Shown: positions 27,799-37,587 of the stretch, one piece after another
Layout of the letters: each line of letters opens with the position of its first letter
Numbering within the stretch: position 1 is the first letter of the stretch
DNA from: Saprospiraceae bacterium
Lineage (GTDB): Bacteria > Bacteroidota > Bacteroidia > Chitinophagales > Saprospiraceae
DNA length: 64,000 bases
Direction: 5' to 3'
NCBI GenBank assembly: GCA_029251525.1
Contig: JAQXDE010000066.1
Coordinates: forward strand, 124,001-188,000
Position numbers and translations under genes: made by a program
Notes under the pieces: model-generated
What the model was told of the DNA's origin: nothing
The model's database searches: none
What the model saw: only the letters and a program-made list of their open reading frames with translations

Positions 27799-28581
27799 AT
27801 GCCAATACCAAATCCTCCCATGTTCAAAGGCTTAATGCCAAAACGAGATTCCATAGAAGCAGAAAGATTACATCGAAAACAACAACTTGCCGCTGCCTTT
27901 CGAGTTTTTGGTAAATTTGGGTTTTCCGAAGGAGTTGCCGGACACATTACCGCAAGAGATCCAGAAAAAACTGATTGTTTTTGGGTAAATCCATTTGGTA
28001 TGTCATTTAATAAAATCAAAGTATCAGATTTGATCTTGGTAAATGAAGAAGGCGAGATTATTGAAGGAAAGCATACTATGCTAAACAAAGCAGCTTTTGC
28101 GATTCACTCAAGAATACATATTGCCCGACCAGATGTAGTTGCTGCAGCTCATACACATTCTATTTATGGAAAAACGTGGTCAGCGTTGGGACGAAAGCTT
28201 GACCCAATTACGCAAGATGCTTGTGCATTTTATGAAGATCATGGATTGTACGATGATTACACAGGTGTGGTAAATGACGCAAGCGAAGGAGATAAAATTG
28301 GAGAGGCACTCGGTGATAAAAAAGCTTGTATTTTAAAAAATCATGGATTGTTAACGGTCGGTAGTTCTGTGGAAGAAGTGGCTTGGTGGTTTATCAGTAT
28401 GGAGCGCTGTTGTCAAGCACAAATTTTAGCAGAGTCAACTGGAAGTAAAGTTCATTCAGTAAATCATGAAACAGCTTTGAAGACAAGAAATGAAGAGGTG
28501 GGATTTCCAATTGCTGGGTGGTTTAGCTTTCAACCGATTTGGCAAGATATCGTTTCTGCGTTTCCTGATTTATTAGAATAA
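27799..28581 (+). CDS. Class II aldolase/adducin-family protein
   Basis: A 260-residue protein. After an N-terminal tail comes the fold's glycine region GFSEGVAGHITARDP. The zinc-binding His residues are His118 and His120 (AAAHTHSIYG) and His182 (ILKNHGLLTVG). Some members are L-fuculose-phosphate or ribulose-phosphate aldolases; this subgroup, with a long N-terminus and EEVAWWFISMERCCQAQ, resembles the stand-alone class II aldolase/adducin proteins of unknown substrate. The GH99-like gene starts 15 bases later, so the two are probably co-transcribed, hinting at carbohydrate use, though this is only context. Confidence 0.9.
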   Translation: MPIPNPPMFKGLMPKRDSIEAERLHRKQQLAAAFRVFGKFGFSEGVAGHITARDPEKTDCFWVNPFGMSFNKIKVSDLILVNEEGEIIEGKHTMLNKAAFAIHSRIHIARPDVVAAAHTHSIYGKTWSALGRKLDPITQDACAFYEDHGLYDDYTGVVNDASEGDKIGEALGDKKACILKNHGLLTVGSSVEEVAWWFISMERCCQAQILAESTGSKVHSVNHETALKTRNEEVGFPIAGWFSFQPIWQDIVSAFPDLLE

Positions 28582-28596
28582 TTAATTACAAACCTA

Positions 28597-30060
28597 ATGT
28601 TAAAAAAATTTCTAACTTCGATTTTTGGGGTATTTATTTTTACCTCCAATATAATAATTGCTCAGCCTGTTTCTGTTTCTAAAACATATAGTAAACCAGT
28701 TTTGGTGCATTATATGCCATGGTTTGATACACCTGAATTTAATAATTATTGGGGGTGGCATTGGACGATGAATAATCAAGATCCAAATATTATTATAGAT
28801 ACGCAGACTGGGCAACGACAAATTGCCACGCACTATTACCCTTTGATTGGGCCATACGCTAGTCAAGATTCTGATGTGATTGAGTACCATTTATTATTAA
28901 TGAAATATGTGGGAATAGATGGTGTTTTAATTAATTGGTACGGGGTAGAAGGGTGGAATGGAGATATCAATAGTTTATTGACTAACTCGAATGCTATTAT
29001 TGATCAAGTGGATGATGTAGGTTTAGAATTTGGTATTGTTCTGGAAGATCGATTTTCAGAATCAGTTTCAGATGGTCACGCTAATATGACTTATGCTGCG
29101 AATAACTATTTTTCACAAGATGCTTATTTTAGATATGGAGTAGATGAAACACCTTTAGTTGGAGTGTTTGGTCCAATAACCTTTGAGACAGAGGAAGAAT
29201 GGGATAGCATACTATTTGATGTTAATGAAGATATAGAATTGTTACCTCTATGGTATGAAAAAAATGATTGTGGGATTCATGCAGATGGAGAATTTGTATG
29301 GATTTATGAGGATGAAAATTTGGATGATTATTTTTTTCGTTTAGAAAATTTTTATAATAACCGTGCTCCAAATTTGAATACAGCTATGGGAATTGCATAT
29401 CCAGGCTTCCATGATTTTTATGAACAAGGAAATGCAGGTTCAAGTTATTTTGAAATACCACATGATGATGGAGAAACATTAGATACTATTTTTCAACTTT
29501 TGATTGAGCAAAATGAAAAATTTGATTTATTACAATTAGCAACATGGAATGACTTTGGGGAAGGAACTATGTTTGAACCTACCTTTGAATTTGGATTTGA
29601 TTTTTTAAATCAACTACAAACGTTTTTGGGTGTATCATATGGAACAGAAGAATTAGAACAAATTCATAGGTTATATTTACTTCGAAAACAATTTGCCGAT
29701 AGCTCTGAAATTCAAATACAATTAGATGAAGTTTTTGATCATTTTGTTTCACTAGATGTGGATGAGGCTAAGAGTTTGATGGATAATATTGAAGCTATAA
29801 CAAATTCATCAGTTTCTCAAAAAATGAAGGAAAGATTAAGAGTTTTTCCAAATCCAGTAAAAGATTTTTTGGTTATAGAGAACGTTGACATTAATAAAAC
29901 TTCTTTCAAAATTTATAATAGTATTGGATTATCGATAGATTTTGATCTCATTAATGGTAGGATTGATCTGGAGCATTTGCCGAATGGAATATATTTTTTA
30001 GGTGTTTTTGAAGAAGGAAATGATCAATTTGTTTTTCCAATAATAAAGCAAAACGATTAA
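28597..30060 (+). CDS. GH71/GH99-like secreted glycosidase with type IX sorting domain
   Basis: A 487-residue exported protein. Residues 1-22 are a signal peptide. The catalytic-type domain begins PVLVHYMPWFDTPEFNNYWG and continues with LLLMKYVGIDGVLINWYG and LATWNDFGEGTMFEP, the pattern of the GH99-like TIM-barrel family, which includes endo-alpha-mannosidases. Acidic residues in these blocks are candidates for catalysis but cannot be assigned. The C-terminal ~75 residues (LRVFPNPVKDFLVIENVD and PNGIYFLGVFE) are a Por_Secre_tail domain, so the enzyme should cross the outer membrane by the type IX system. The last 4 bases overlap the end of the convergent glycerate kinase gene. Confidence 0.85.
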   Translation: MLKKFLTSIFGVFIFTSNIIIAQPVSVSKTYSKPVLVHYMPWFDTPEFNNYWGWHWTMNNQDPNIIIDTQTGQRQIATHYYPLIGPYASQDSDVIEYHLLLMKYVGIDGVLINWYGVEGWNGDINSLLTNSNAIIDQVDDVGLEFGIVLEDRFSESVSDGHANMTYAANNYFSQDAYFRYGVDETPLVGVFGPITFETEEEWDSILFDVNEDIELLPLWYEKNDCGIHADGEFVWIYEDENLDDYFFRLENFYNNRAPNLNTAMGIAYPGFHDFYEQGNAGSSYFEIPHDDGETLDTIFQLLIEQNEKFDLLQLATWNDFGEGTMFEPTFEFGFDFLNQLQTFLGVSYGTEELEQIHRLYLLRKQFADSSEIQIQLDEVFDHFVSLDVDEAKSLMDNIEAITNSSVSQKMKERLRVFPNPVKDFLVIENVDINKTSFKIYNSIGLSIDFDLINGRIDLEHLPNGIYFLGVFEEGNDQFVFPIIKQND

Positions 30061-31169
30061 ATTTTTTGTTTAAACAAGGATGCCAAGTTTTCTAAATATA
30101 ATGCTCCATTTAAAATAGCATCATCGATGTTTTTTACATTTTCCGATATGGAAAAAATATGTTCGACCTTTAAAGTTTCAATTTGTTTTTTAGACAACTC
30201 ATTTTTCCCAACAAATAAAGAAAGTGGTTTGTGATACTTTTTACACAGGTTGGAAATTCCGCTGACTACTTTTCCTTGAATTGATTGTTCGTCTAATTTT
30301 CCTTCTCCACTAATTACCCAATCTGCCAATTCAATGTGTTTTTCCAAATTGGTTAGTTCTGAAATTGTTTCAAAACCATTTTTGAGTTCCGCATTTAAAA
30401 GAGCAACTAATCCTCCGCCAATTCCGCCGGCTGCACCAGCTCCAGGAATTTGACTAGAATCGATTCCTGTGTGTTGTTTTAAAACTTCACTAAACATTTT
30501 TAGTCCTTCATCCAAAAGTTGAACTTGTTTTTTTGTTGCACCTTTTTGCGGAGCATAAATATGTGCTGCACCAAATTTTCCAAACATTGGATTTTGAACA
30601 TCGCAAAGCAGAGTAAATTTTATTTTTTCCAAATCAAAAATAGGAGAGGAGTGAATAGAATTTACGTTGGATAAATTTTTTCCACTAGATGAAATTTCAT
30701 TTTTATTTTTATCTAAAAATTGAAAACCGAGTTCTGATGCAATGCCCATCCCAGCATCATTGGTTGCACTTCCTCCGAGGAATAAATATATATTTTTAAA
30801 ACCTTTTGAAAGTGCATTAGCGATCATTTTTCCAGTACCAGCTGTTGAAGTGATCAATGGGTTTTTTTCATTCTTTGATAACAAAACCAAACCACTTGCA
30901 CTTGCTATTTCAATAAATGCAGCATCTGTTGAAGTAAAATAATGAGTAGAGATTATTCGACCAATTGGATCAACGGTGGTGATTTTATTTTTTTTCAAAG
31001 ACAAATGATTGGAAAGAATTATTAGAGAGCCATCTCCTCCATCTGCCATTGGGTGATAAATTATATCCAAGGAGGAATCATTTTTTATTAAACCATTTCC
31101 AATTGCTATGCAGACTTCTCGCGCAGTCATCGAGCCTTTGAACTTATCAGGTGCAATTAAGATTTTCAT
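30057..31169 (-). CDS. Glycerate kinase (GlxK/GarK type)
   Basis: A 370-residue type I glycerate 2-kinase. The start MKILIAPDKFKGSMTAREVC is diagnostic. It is followed by MADGGDGSLIIL, LFLGGSATNDAGMGIASELG (nucleotide-binding glycine-rich region) and IPGAGAAGGIGGGLVALL. It phosphorylates glycerate with ATP in the glycerate/glyoxylate route to glycolysis. Length is normal. The gene overlaps the GH99-like gene by 4 bases at its 3' end. Its ATG overlaps the TGA of an upstream minus-strand relic that may be a LysR regulator. Confidence 0.94.
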   Translation of the reverse strand: MKILIAPDKFKGSMTAREVCIAIGNGLIKNDSSLDIIYHPMADGGDGSLIILSNHLSLKKNKITTVDPIGRIISTHYFTSTDAAFIEIASASGLVLLSKNEKNPLITSTAGTGKMIANALSKGFKNIYLFLGGSATNDAGMGIASELGFQFLDKNKNEISSSGKNLSNVNSIHSSPIFDLEKIKFTLLCDVQNPMFGKFGAAHIYAPQKGATKKQVQLLDEGLKMFSEVLKQHTGIDSSQIPGAGAAGGIGGGLVALLNAELKNGFETISELTNLEKHIELADWVISGEGKLDEQSIQGKVVSGISNLCKKYHKPLSLFVGKNELSKKQIETLKVEHIFSISENVKNIDDAILNGALYLENLASLFKQKI

Positions 31170-31387
31170 AATAGTAGCGGTAAAATATATTTTTTAGTTT
31201 TATTTGTAAGATATAAAATATAGAGGGGCTCAGAGATATCTATTTCAAAGAAATTAAGTTCAACTATTTCCTTTTGATTAACTGCTGCCCAAATAGGATT
31301 GTTTACCATTACTTTACTATGTTTTCTTATTAAGATTGCTTCCTCAAAATACTTATTGTTAACAATTTCTAATGGTACCTCGGTTTT
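31166..31387 (-). pseudogene. Probable C-terminal relic of a LysR-type regulator
   Basis: A 74-codon open frame without an N-terminal start ends in a TGA that overlaps the glycerate kinase ATG (ATGA arrangement). Its translation contains RKHSKVMVNNPIWAAVNQKE, then IVELNFFEIDISEPLYILYL. This resembles the end of the LysR substrate-binding domain, where a block like AVxxEIxxGxLVxLxxxxxxIxRxLYLVYxKxxY is usual. No helix-turn-helix is present upstream, where stops appear immediately. I infer a truncated regulator; a chance frame is the alternative. Confidence 0.35.
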
Positions 31388-31590
31388 TTATGTTATTTGG
31401 TTTGAAATTTTTAAAAAAGGAGACTAACTTTTATATTGGGTGTAAACTGGTAATAAAATTATGGTAATACCATAAAGTGAAGGAATTAAAATTAAGGTAA
31501 GCAGAGAATCTTAAATCTTATTTTAATTTCTTTCAACTCGTATTAAAAATCGTATTTTGCATTATAATTTCAAAATAAAATACGTGTAAA
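31388..31590. promoter_or_regulatory. Divergent intergenic region with a 17-base palindrome
   Basis: At 31459-31475 the sequence reads TTATGGTAATACCATAA, two perfect 8-base arms around one base. It lies about 115 bases before the start of the large T9SS protein. It could be an operator for a dimeric regulator, but no second copy is seen nearby. Confidence 0.35.
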
Positions 31591-34500
31591 ATGCCGAAGC
31601 TATTCTACTTGCTTAAAAATGTAATTGTAGTACCAACAACGTTACTTATTATTTTTTTCAATTTTTCTCAAGCACAAGTTTTTCTTGATGAAAATCAAAT
31701 TCAAGAAAACTATTTCAAGTTTGAAAAAGTAGATCACTCTTCCACGGATTGGTGGCTTGAAATGAATAATGCTAATCCAAATATTTTGACTGCTGAAAGA
31801 ATGTTCAATGATTATTTTTCAGAGCATCAAGAGAAAAGCTTACAGAAAAAAATATTTATACGTTGGTTACAAGATGCTCGTTTAAGTATGACTCCAGAAG
31901 GTAACTATATTCCTCATCAAGCAGAAGTTAAGAAAGTTCAACCAACTTCAAATAATTTATCAGAAACTACAACTGGAACATGGGATGCTATCGGCCCCAA
32001 TTATGCTGAGCAGACAACTTGTGGGTCTTCTTCCTCATTGACAGGAGGTTTTTGTGATCGAGTTTATATCAATCCATATAATACTGAAAATCTTTTTGCA
32101 GGTTATTCCTATGGAGGACTTTGGGTGAGTCAGGATCAAGGAGATACTTGGATTTTAAGCGATGCTGAATTTGCCAATGGAACAAATACCTACGCCAATC
32201 GAGATTATTATTACGGAGATATAGAGGCTAGTAGTTTGAATAGTTTAGTAGTTTTTGCTGCAACTGAATCGGGTTTGTTAAAAAGTGAGAATGGAGGAAT
32301 TGACTGGTCTATGAGCCCGCAACTCAATAGGATTGATAATCCAGGAACTCGGCCATATTATTTGGCGATGTCGAAATATGATGTAAATGTATTGTTATCA
32401 ACTTTTGGGCAAGAGGTTTACCGCTCAGCTGATGGAGGGAATACTTGGACTTTAGCATTCGATAATTCTACAGGTGGACCGAATCATACTTACACAAGTC
32501 AGTATAGCAATAATTCAACTTTTGGGATTTATCAACGAACTTATAACTTTTTTGGATTAGAGCAAGATCATAATGATGATAATGTTTTTTACCTAGGATT
32601 ATTTAATTCAAGTGATCAACCTTGTATTTATAAATCAACAGATAGCGGAGTAAGTTTTGAATTTTTAGTTAATCTAAATATGGCCACTGGAATTTCACTT
32701 CCTCCGAGTTTACATTTCCGAACTATTCCTACACAGCCGGACAAGTTTTATGTTTTTGGGCAATTCGCTGATGGGGATATTTATCATTTTAATGAAGATG
32801 GAACATTGGTAAGTCAACTACTTTTAGATTCTTATGTTGAAGCAGGCGATATTAATTGGTTGGATGAAAATAGTGTTTACACAGGATTTTATGGAGCAAG
32901 TTCCATTATGAAATCGACAGATGGTGGAGTCAATTTTATAGATATGACAAGTGGATATGGTGGTTGTCCAAAATATGTACACCCTGATGTTCGAGATATA
33001 GATGTTGTAGGTGATTTAGTTTTGATAGGGTCAGATGGTGGTTTGGCTTTGTCAAAAGATGCAATGGCAAGTGTGGGAAGTGTTGGTCGAGAAATTTCTT
33101 CGATTGATTTATGGGGATTTTCTAGTTCCCCTCACTCAGATATTATTTCCGCAGGCTGCGATCATGGACCCACTAAAATTAGAAGATTTGCTGGAGACAA
33201 TGGTTGGATTAGTCGAGGTGGGGGAGATGCAGGTCAAACTTCTGTGAACCAAAGTAATGATAAATGGATCTACTTCGATCATGGTTATGGAATTTTTAAA
33301 ACAGAATTATCTGACGATAATACTTTTGCTTCGACGGAAGCAATTCAACCAAGTATCAGCTTGCATCGAGTAACTTTTCATCCGAATTTTTATCAAACTG
33401 CTTTTGGTGTTAATGGAACAAAGGTAGATGTGACTCACAATAATTTCACTTCATTCGAGACTTTTTATGAATTTGGAGAAACGGTTAATCGAGTACTTTT
33501 AGCTCCTACAGACACTACAATTTTTTATGTTTTGTTGAGCAATAATAAAATTAGAATGTCGAATGATGCAGGGGCAACTTGGTCTATCGTAACACCTTCT
33601 TCAACAGCGTCTTCTGGTCAGTCAAATATTGTTGATATAGCAGTAGGTGATAATCCGAATCACATATGGGCTGCTTATGGAAATTGGCAAAATGAAGCAA
33701 AGATTTTACAGTCAACAGATGGAGGTGCAACTTGGAATAACATTACATCTACAAATTTACCATCTACTCCAGTTTCCCAAATTGTCTATCAACGAGGAAC
33801 CGATGGAGGAGTATACTTAGCCTTTGCAGGTCAGTCAGGAGTTTATTACAAAAATAATAATTTGACAGAATTTCAAGCATTAGGAAATGGTCTTCCTATG
33901 CTCGGTTATATTCGAAATATTTACGCAGTCTCAGCAAAAGGAAAGTATAGAATGGGAAGTTCTAGAGGTGCTTGGGAGCATGATTTGTATGAAGAATCAA
34001 CAAATCCAATTGCAGATTTTTCAGTTAGTTCAAACAAAAGTAAATGCGGTTTAACACCAATTCAGTTTTATCAAAATAGTATTCACTCTTCAGGGGACGC
34101 AACATATAGTTGGACTTTTGAAGGTGGTGATCCAGCTATTTCAACTGGTTCAAATCCTTCGGTAACCTACGCTAATATTGGGTCTTACGCTGTTTCGTTG
34201 ACAATAACTGATGAGCTTGGGAACAGTCATACAAAACTTATGGAGGATTTTATTCAAGTACAGTCTTCTGTTTGCGGAGCTGATGATGTAGCAGGGAAAA
34301 TGATTGACTTGCCAGTTGGACAAACTAATCGTCCGGCCCTTTCAAATGTGCCGATTAGTGGAAATGAATTTACAATTACGACTTGGGTAAAGCTACATGA
34401 ATTGCAAAATAGTTTTGCACAAATAGTAAGTACCAATACTCCAAATACTCGCTTTGGTTTAGGTTTTGCTTTTATGAATTATACAGCTAATTCGAATTTG

Positions 34501-35655
34501 ATTTTCACTTCTCCGGATATTAATTATTGGGAAACATCTAGTCTGAATTTACAAGTTGAACAATGGCATTATGTCGCAATAACTTATTCGCCGACTGAAG
34601 TGAAAATTTACCTTGATGGGCAAGAGCCTTGGGTTAAGACTGGTAATTTTCAAGCGGTAGATTTTTCTCAATCTCCATTTTATATCAATAATGATATTCA
34701 CAATCAAGGTGGAAATTTTCATGGACAAATTGATGAACTAGCATTTTATGATTATGCATTGTCACAAGAAGAAATTCGAGAAAAAAGACATTTAGTTAAA
34801 AATCCTTCAACTGAAAATGGCTTAGTTACTTACTATCAAATCAACCAATATGATGCTGATGAAAGTGCCCTTTACGAGGTTGTTGGTGGACATCAAGCAA
34901 CCGTTATAAGTTCTTTGATTAATGATGTGTCACCGATTCCGGTTGCAACTGGTGCTGTAGCTCGAATAGTGAGTGTAACAACCAATGGGGATTATGATTT
35001 TGTGGGAACAGATGCTGTAATAGAAATTTCAAATGGAGTGAATACTCCAAATGGTGAAGTTGTAGTTACTCGATTGGATACAGCTCCTAACATTGTTCCT
35101 ACAAATGCCTCAGCACTCACTCCTCAATATTGGGTCATTAATAATTATGGAACAAATACAGCTGGTTTTGAGGCTAATTTGAAATTAACAAGTACCGATT
35201 TTGTTACTTCAGAATTAACGAGTAATTACACATTACATGTACGACCAGAGAATTCAATTGACCTTTGGCAAGAGTATGATTCCGCTAATTCTGTTTCTTC
35301 TGTAACCGGTGAAATGGTATTTACTGAAATTGGAAACTTTGAGCAATACATAATAACTGACGCTATGGAAACGAGTATTGAAAATATAAATAAAGAAAAA
35401 GAAAGTCCTGTTGTTCAAATTTCTCCTAATCCAGCGAGTGATTATTTGATGGTTTCATTTAATGAAAAAGCTAAAGGAGAATATCAGTTATCTATTTTTG
35501 ATTTAGCTGGGAAAGCAATTCAATTATATAATATAAATATGGCTGGAGGAAGTTTGAAGAAAATAGATTTAACAGACTTGACGAGTGGTGTTTATTTTTT
35601 GTCAGTTCAACAAGTTGGGGTAGAGGTGGAGAGTATTCAATTTGTAAAAAAATAG
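31591..35655 (+). CDS. Giant T9SS-secreted protein: BNR/sortilin-like propeller, PKD, LamG
   Basis: A 1,354-residue protein with a signal peptide ending near NFSQAQ (residue ~29). Residues ~130-800 carry repeated BNR/Asp-box motifs (SADGGNTWTLAF, STDGGVNF, SNDAGATWS, STDGGATWNN), a sialidase/VPS10-like beta propeller. A PKD domain follows at ~808-890 (YSWTFEGGDPAISTGSNP). A LamG/concanavalin-like domain lies at ~905-1070 (WHYVAITYSPTEVKIYLDGQ and GQIDELAFYDYALSQEEI). The C-terminal ~75 residues (VVQISPNPASDYLMVSF to the end) are a Por_Secre_tail. No sialidase active site is claimed. It is likely a surface or extracellular adhesive or glycan-binding protein exported by the type IX system. Monocistronic. 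Confidence 0.9.
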   Translation: MPKLFYLLKNVIVVPTTLLIIFFNFSQAQVFLDENQIQENYFKFEKVDHSSTDWWLEMNNANPNILTAERMFNDYFSEHQEKSLQKKIFIRWLQDARLSMTPEGNYIPHQAEVKKVQPTSNNLSETTTGTWDAIGPNYAEQTTCGSSSSLTGGFCDRVYINPYNTENLFAGYSYGGLWVSQDQGDTWILSDAEFANGTNTYANRDYYYGDIEASSLNSLVVFAATESGLLKSENGGIDWSMSPQLNRIDNPGTRPYYLAMSKYDVNVLLSTFGQEVYRSADGGNTWTLAFDNSTGGPNHTYTSQYSNNSTFGIYQRTYNFFGLEQDHNDDNVFYLGLFNSSDQPCIYKSTDSGVSFEFLVNLNMATGISLPPSLHFRTIPTQPDKFYVFGQFADGDIYHFNEDGTLVSQLLLDSYVEAGDINWLDENSVYTGFYGASSIMKSTDGGVNFIDMTSGYGGCPKYVHPDVRDIDVVGDLVLIGSDGGLALSKDAMASVGSVGREISSIDLWGFSSSPHSDIISAGCDHGPTKIRRFAGDNGWISRGGGDAGQTSVNQSNDKWIYFDHGYGIFKTELSDDNTFASTEAIQPSISLHRVTFHPNFYQTAFGVNGTKVDVTHNNFTSFETFYEFGETVNRVLLAPTDTTIFYVLLSNNKIRMSNDAGATWSIVTPSSTASSGQSNIVDIAVGDNPNHIWAAYGNWQNEAKILQSTDGGATWNNITSTNLPSTPVSQIVYQRGTDGGVYLAFAGQSGVYYKNNNLTEFQALGNGLPMLGYIRNIYAVSAKGKYRMGSSRGAWEHDLYEESTNPIADFSVSSNKSKCGLTPIQFYQNSIHSSGDATYSWTFEGGDPAISTGSNPSVTYANIGSYAVSLTITDELGNSHTKLMEDFIQVQSSVCGADDVAGKMIDLPVGQTNRPALSNVPISGNEFTITTWVKLHELQNSFAQIVSTNTPNTRFGLGFAFMNYTANSNLIFTSPDINYWETSSLNLQVEQWHYVAITYSPTEVKIYLDGQEPWVKTGNFQAVDFSQSPFYINNDIHNQGGNFHGQIDELAFYDYALSQEEIREKRHLVKNPSTENGLVTYYQINQYDADESALYEVVGGHQATVISSLINDVSPIPVATGAVARIVSVTTNGDYDFVGTDAVIEISNGVNTPNGEVVVTRLDTAPNIVPTNASALTPQYWVINNYGTNTAGFEANLKLTSTDFVTSELTSNYTLHVRPENSIDLWQEYDSANSVSSVTGEMVFTEIGNFEQYIITDAMETSIENINKEKESPVVQISPNPASDYLMVSFNEKAKGEYQLSIFDLAGKAIQLYNINMAGGSLKKIDLTDLTSGVYFLSVQQVGVEVESIQFVKK

Positions 35656-35662
35656 AAAGATG

Positions 35663-35707
35663 ATTGTAAGGTATTGGATTCCTTGAAGGGGTTCAATACC
35701 TGACAAT
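35663..35707. terminator. Bidirectional terminator between the T9SS protein and the cytochrome gene
   Basis: An outer 5-bp repeat (35663-35667 with 35703-35707) and an inner 10-bp stem with one wobble (35669-35678 with 35692-35701). It lies between convergent stops and touches the last base of the cytochrome gene. Confidence 0.65.
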
Positions 35708-37101
35708 TATAAAGTTTTTAAATATTCCACCAAAGCCCAACGATAATTCTCAGATAAAGAATCCGCAAAAGTATGTCCTTGATTTCCATATCCAGGGAGT
35801 GTTGTATCGTAAGTCATTACGCCTTTTCCACGATTTTTATCTTTGTATTTCCAACCTAATTTTTCCCAATCGTATTTTTTAGAATCTTTTGATCTTTTCC
35901 ATTTTTTAGGACGACTATTACTTTTTAATACCTGATAAATAGTTGGAACAGAGCCATTGTGTAAGTATGGAGCTGTGGCCCAAATTCCATCCAAAGGCGG
36001 TGCAATATATCCACGTTCAGGTTCAAACCAAGACCGAGGGTTCGATTGGGCAAACCAACTTTTATTATACCAATCTACAATCCTACTATCAGATCCATAG
36101 CTGGCATAAAGTGGGTCGGTTCCAATTTTTGTAATTGAGATAACTTTGTTTGGGTACGTTTCAGGCTTATCATAAGTTCCATGACAGCCTTGACATTTTT
36201 TTTGAAATATTTGCTTTCCTAGTGCTGCTTTTTTAAAATCAATTTTTGCTGGATATTTCGGTGGTTCAATGGAGTTAATCCATGCGGCGATGTGAACGAA
36301 TTTTTTTTGAGCAACTCTTGCAGCAGTACTATCTTTGATACCCAACACAGAAGCTTGGAATAATAATTTGGTGAAATCACCACGACCAACCGCTGTATAA
36401 TACAATGCATTTTTCTTTTGCATATGCCAAAGCGCGGGGATGTCGCTCGCCAAATTATATTCCCGAACATCATATTGCGACTCAGACGTATAACTTAAAT
36501 CTACGGGATTACGATAACGCATGCAGGCTTCTGCAATTCGTGCAGCAGGATTAACTCCTGGATTTACGGTATGAATATAAGGTGCCATAAGTTTGAAATA
36601 ATTCCCAAAATCTTCGAAAGCAGCAATTGTCATAGAGTCATTTTTATACTTTTTTCGAACGCGCCAATTCATTAACTTGGCAGGAAAAGTTAAGTTGGTT
36701 TGATTGTCATTTAGTGAATTTCCTAATCCTAAAATTACATTGCCATTTACTTTTCCAGCATGACAGCTAAAGCAAGTTCCGTTCATAACTTCGACTCCTT
36801 GGATAGTTTCAAAAATAGCAAAACCATATTCTGATGCGAGACCTGATTTATGAGCGAATTTTTCTCGATTACGTTCTACTCGTTTTTTCATCAAGTCATA
36901 TGGAATACCTGAACCTAAATATGCACCATTGGTCAAAAAATAAAAACCGCTGTCCGGGTTACCTGTAAGGTTTTGAGGGTAGGGCGAAATGGTTTTTGAT
37001 TTCCAATCAGTATTTTTAGCTATAGAGGGTAAATCATATTTTTTTTGGCAGGCAAAAAATAAAGCAAAGAAGGATGCAAAAAGTAAATAATGAGGTTTCA
37101 T
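35707..37101 (-). CDS. Di-haem c-type cytochrome lipoprotein
   Basis: A 464-residue lipoprotein with lipobox LFFAC (Cys18). Two haem-attachment motifs are present: Cys110-Phe-Ser-Cys113-His114 (GTCFSCHAGK) and Cys303-Gln-Gly-Cys306-His307 (KCQGCHGTYD). The C-terminal block PPLDGIWATAPYLHNGSVPT is typical of the di-haem peroxidase/MauG/RoxA superfamily. The wide spacing of the haems fits a two-domain enzyme facing the periplasm. Peroxidase, electron-transfer or RoxA-like oxygenase roles are possible and cannot be separated here. It is transcribed alone. Confidence 0.88.
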   Translation of the reverse strand: MKPHYLLFASFFALFFACQKKYDLPSIAKNTDWKSKTISPYPQNLTGNPDSGFYFLTNGAYLGSGIPYDLMKKRVERNREKFAHKSGLASEYGFAIFETIQGVEVMNGTCFSCHAGKVNGNVILGLGNSLNDNQTNLTFPAKLMNWRVRKKYKNDSMTIAAFEDFGNYFKLMAPYIHTVNPGVNPAARIAEACMRYRNPVDLSYTSESQYDVREYNLASDIPALWHMQKKNALYYTAVGRGDFTKLLFQASVLGIKDSTAARVAQKKFVHIAAWINSIEPPKYPAKIDFKKAALGKQIFQKKCQGCHGTYDKPETYPNKVISITKIGTDPLYASYGSDSRIVDWYNKSWFAQSNPRSWFEPERGYIAPPLDGIWATAPYLHNGSVPTIYQVLKSNSRPKKWKRSKDSKKYDWEKLGWKYKDKNRGKGVMTYDTTLPGYGNQGHTFADSLSENYRWALVEYLKTL

Positions 37102-37587
37102 AGTTACTGAAACAAGGAATTTAAAATTAGGTTCTCAATTTTTTGTTATTTTATTTATTTCTAGACAGGTTTTAAAAGTAAATAAAATGACGGTTGATAA
37201 GTTTTTATACGCTAAATACTGATGGTGATTTTTTCTTAGTTTTGGAGCCTAATTGTTTTATTAATTCCTATTACAATACTTTTTATTTTAGACTAAAGCT
37301 TTTTTATTTGAATTTTTGGTAAGTATTTCAAGTATCATTTTAACTTTTTTACTTTCCTCTTTTTATTCGCTTTGTATTTTGTATTTGAGGTGTTTTCCTA
37401 CAATAAACGTGTAAGATGTTAAGGTTTCAATTAGAAGGATAATTGTCAGTTCTTAGTGGAGATTTTTTGTTTCGGTTCCGACACACACACAATAAATATT
37501 CAAGTAGAAATAATGGCTAACTACAGAATTAGTAAATGCCTTTAAATAAAAACTTAAAGTAAGCCAATGAAAACTTATTTTACATTT
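37102..37587. other. Spacer, nothing recognised
   Basis: About 490 AT-rich bases with a short CA repeat near 37482-37492. No open frame, RNA-like structure or clear hairpin. Confidence 0.55.

Noticed and set aside
28597-31169. A polysaccharide utilisation locus centred on the GH99-like gene
   Set aside because: There is no SusC/SusD pair, sulfatase cluster or sugar regulator nearby; one glycosidase-like gene is not enough.
37482-37492. Short CA dinucleotide repeat
   Set aside because: Too short to be a meaningful microsatellite or contingency tract, and it is not near a start codon.
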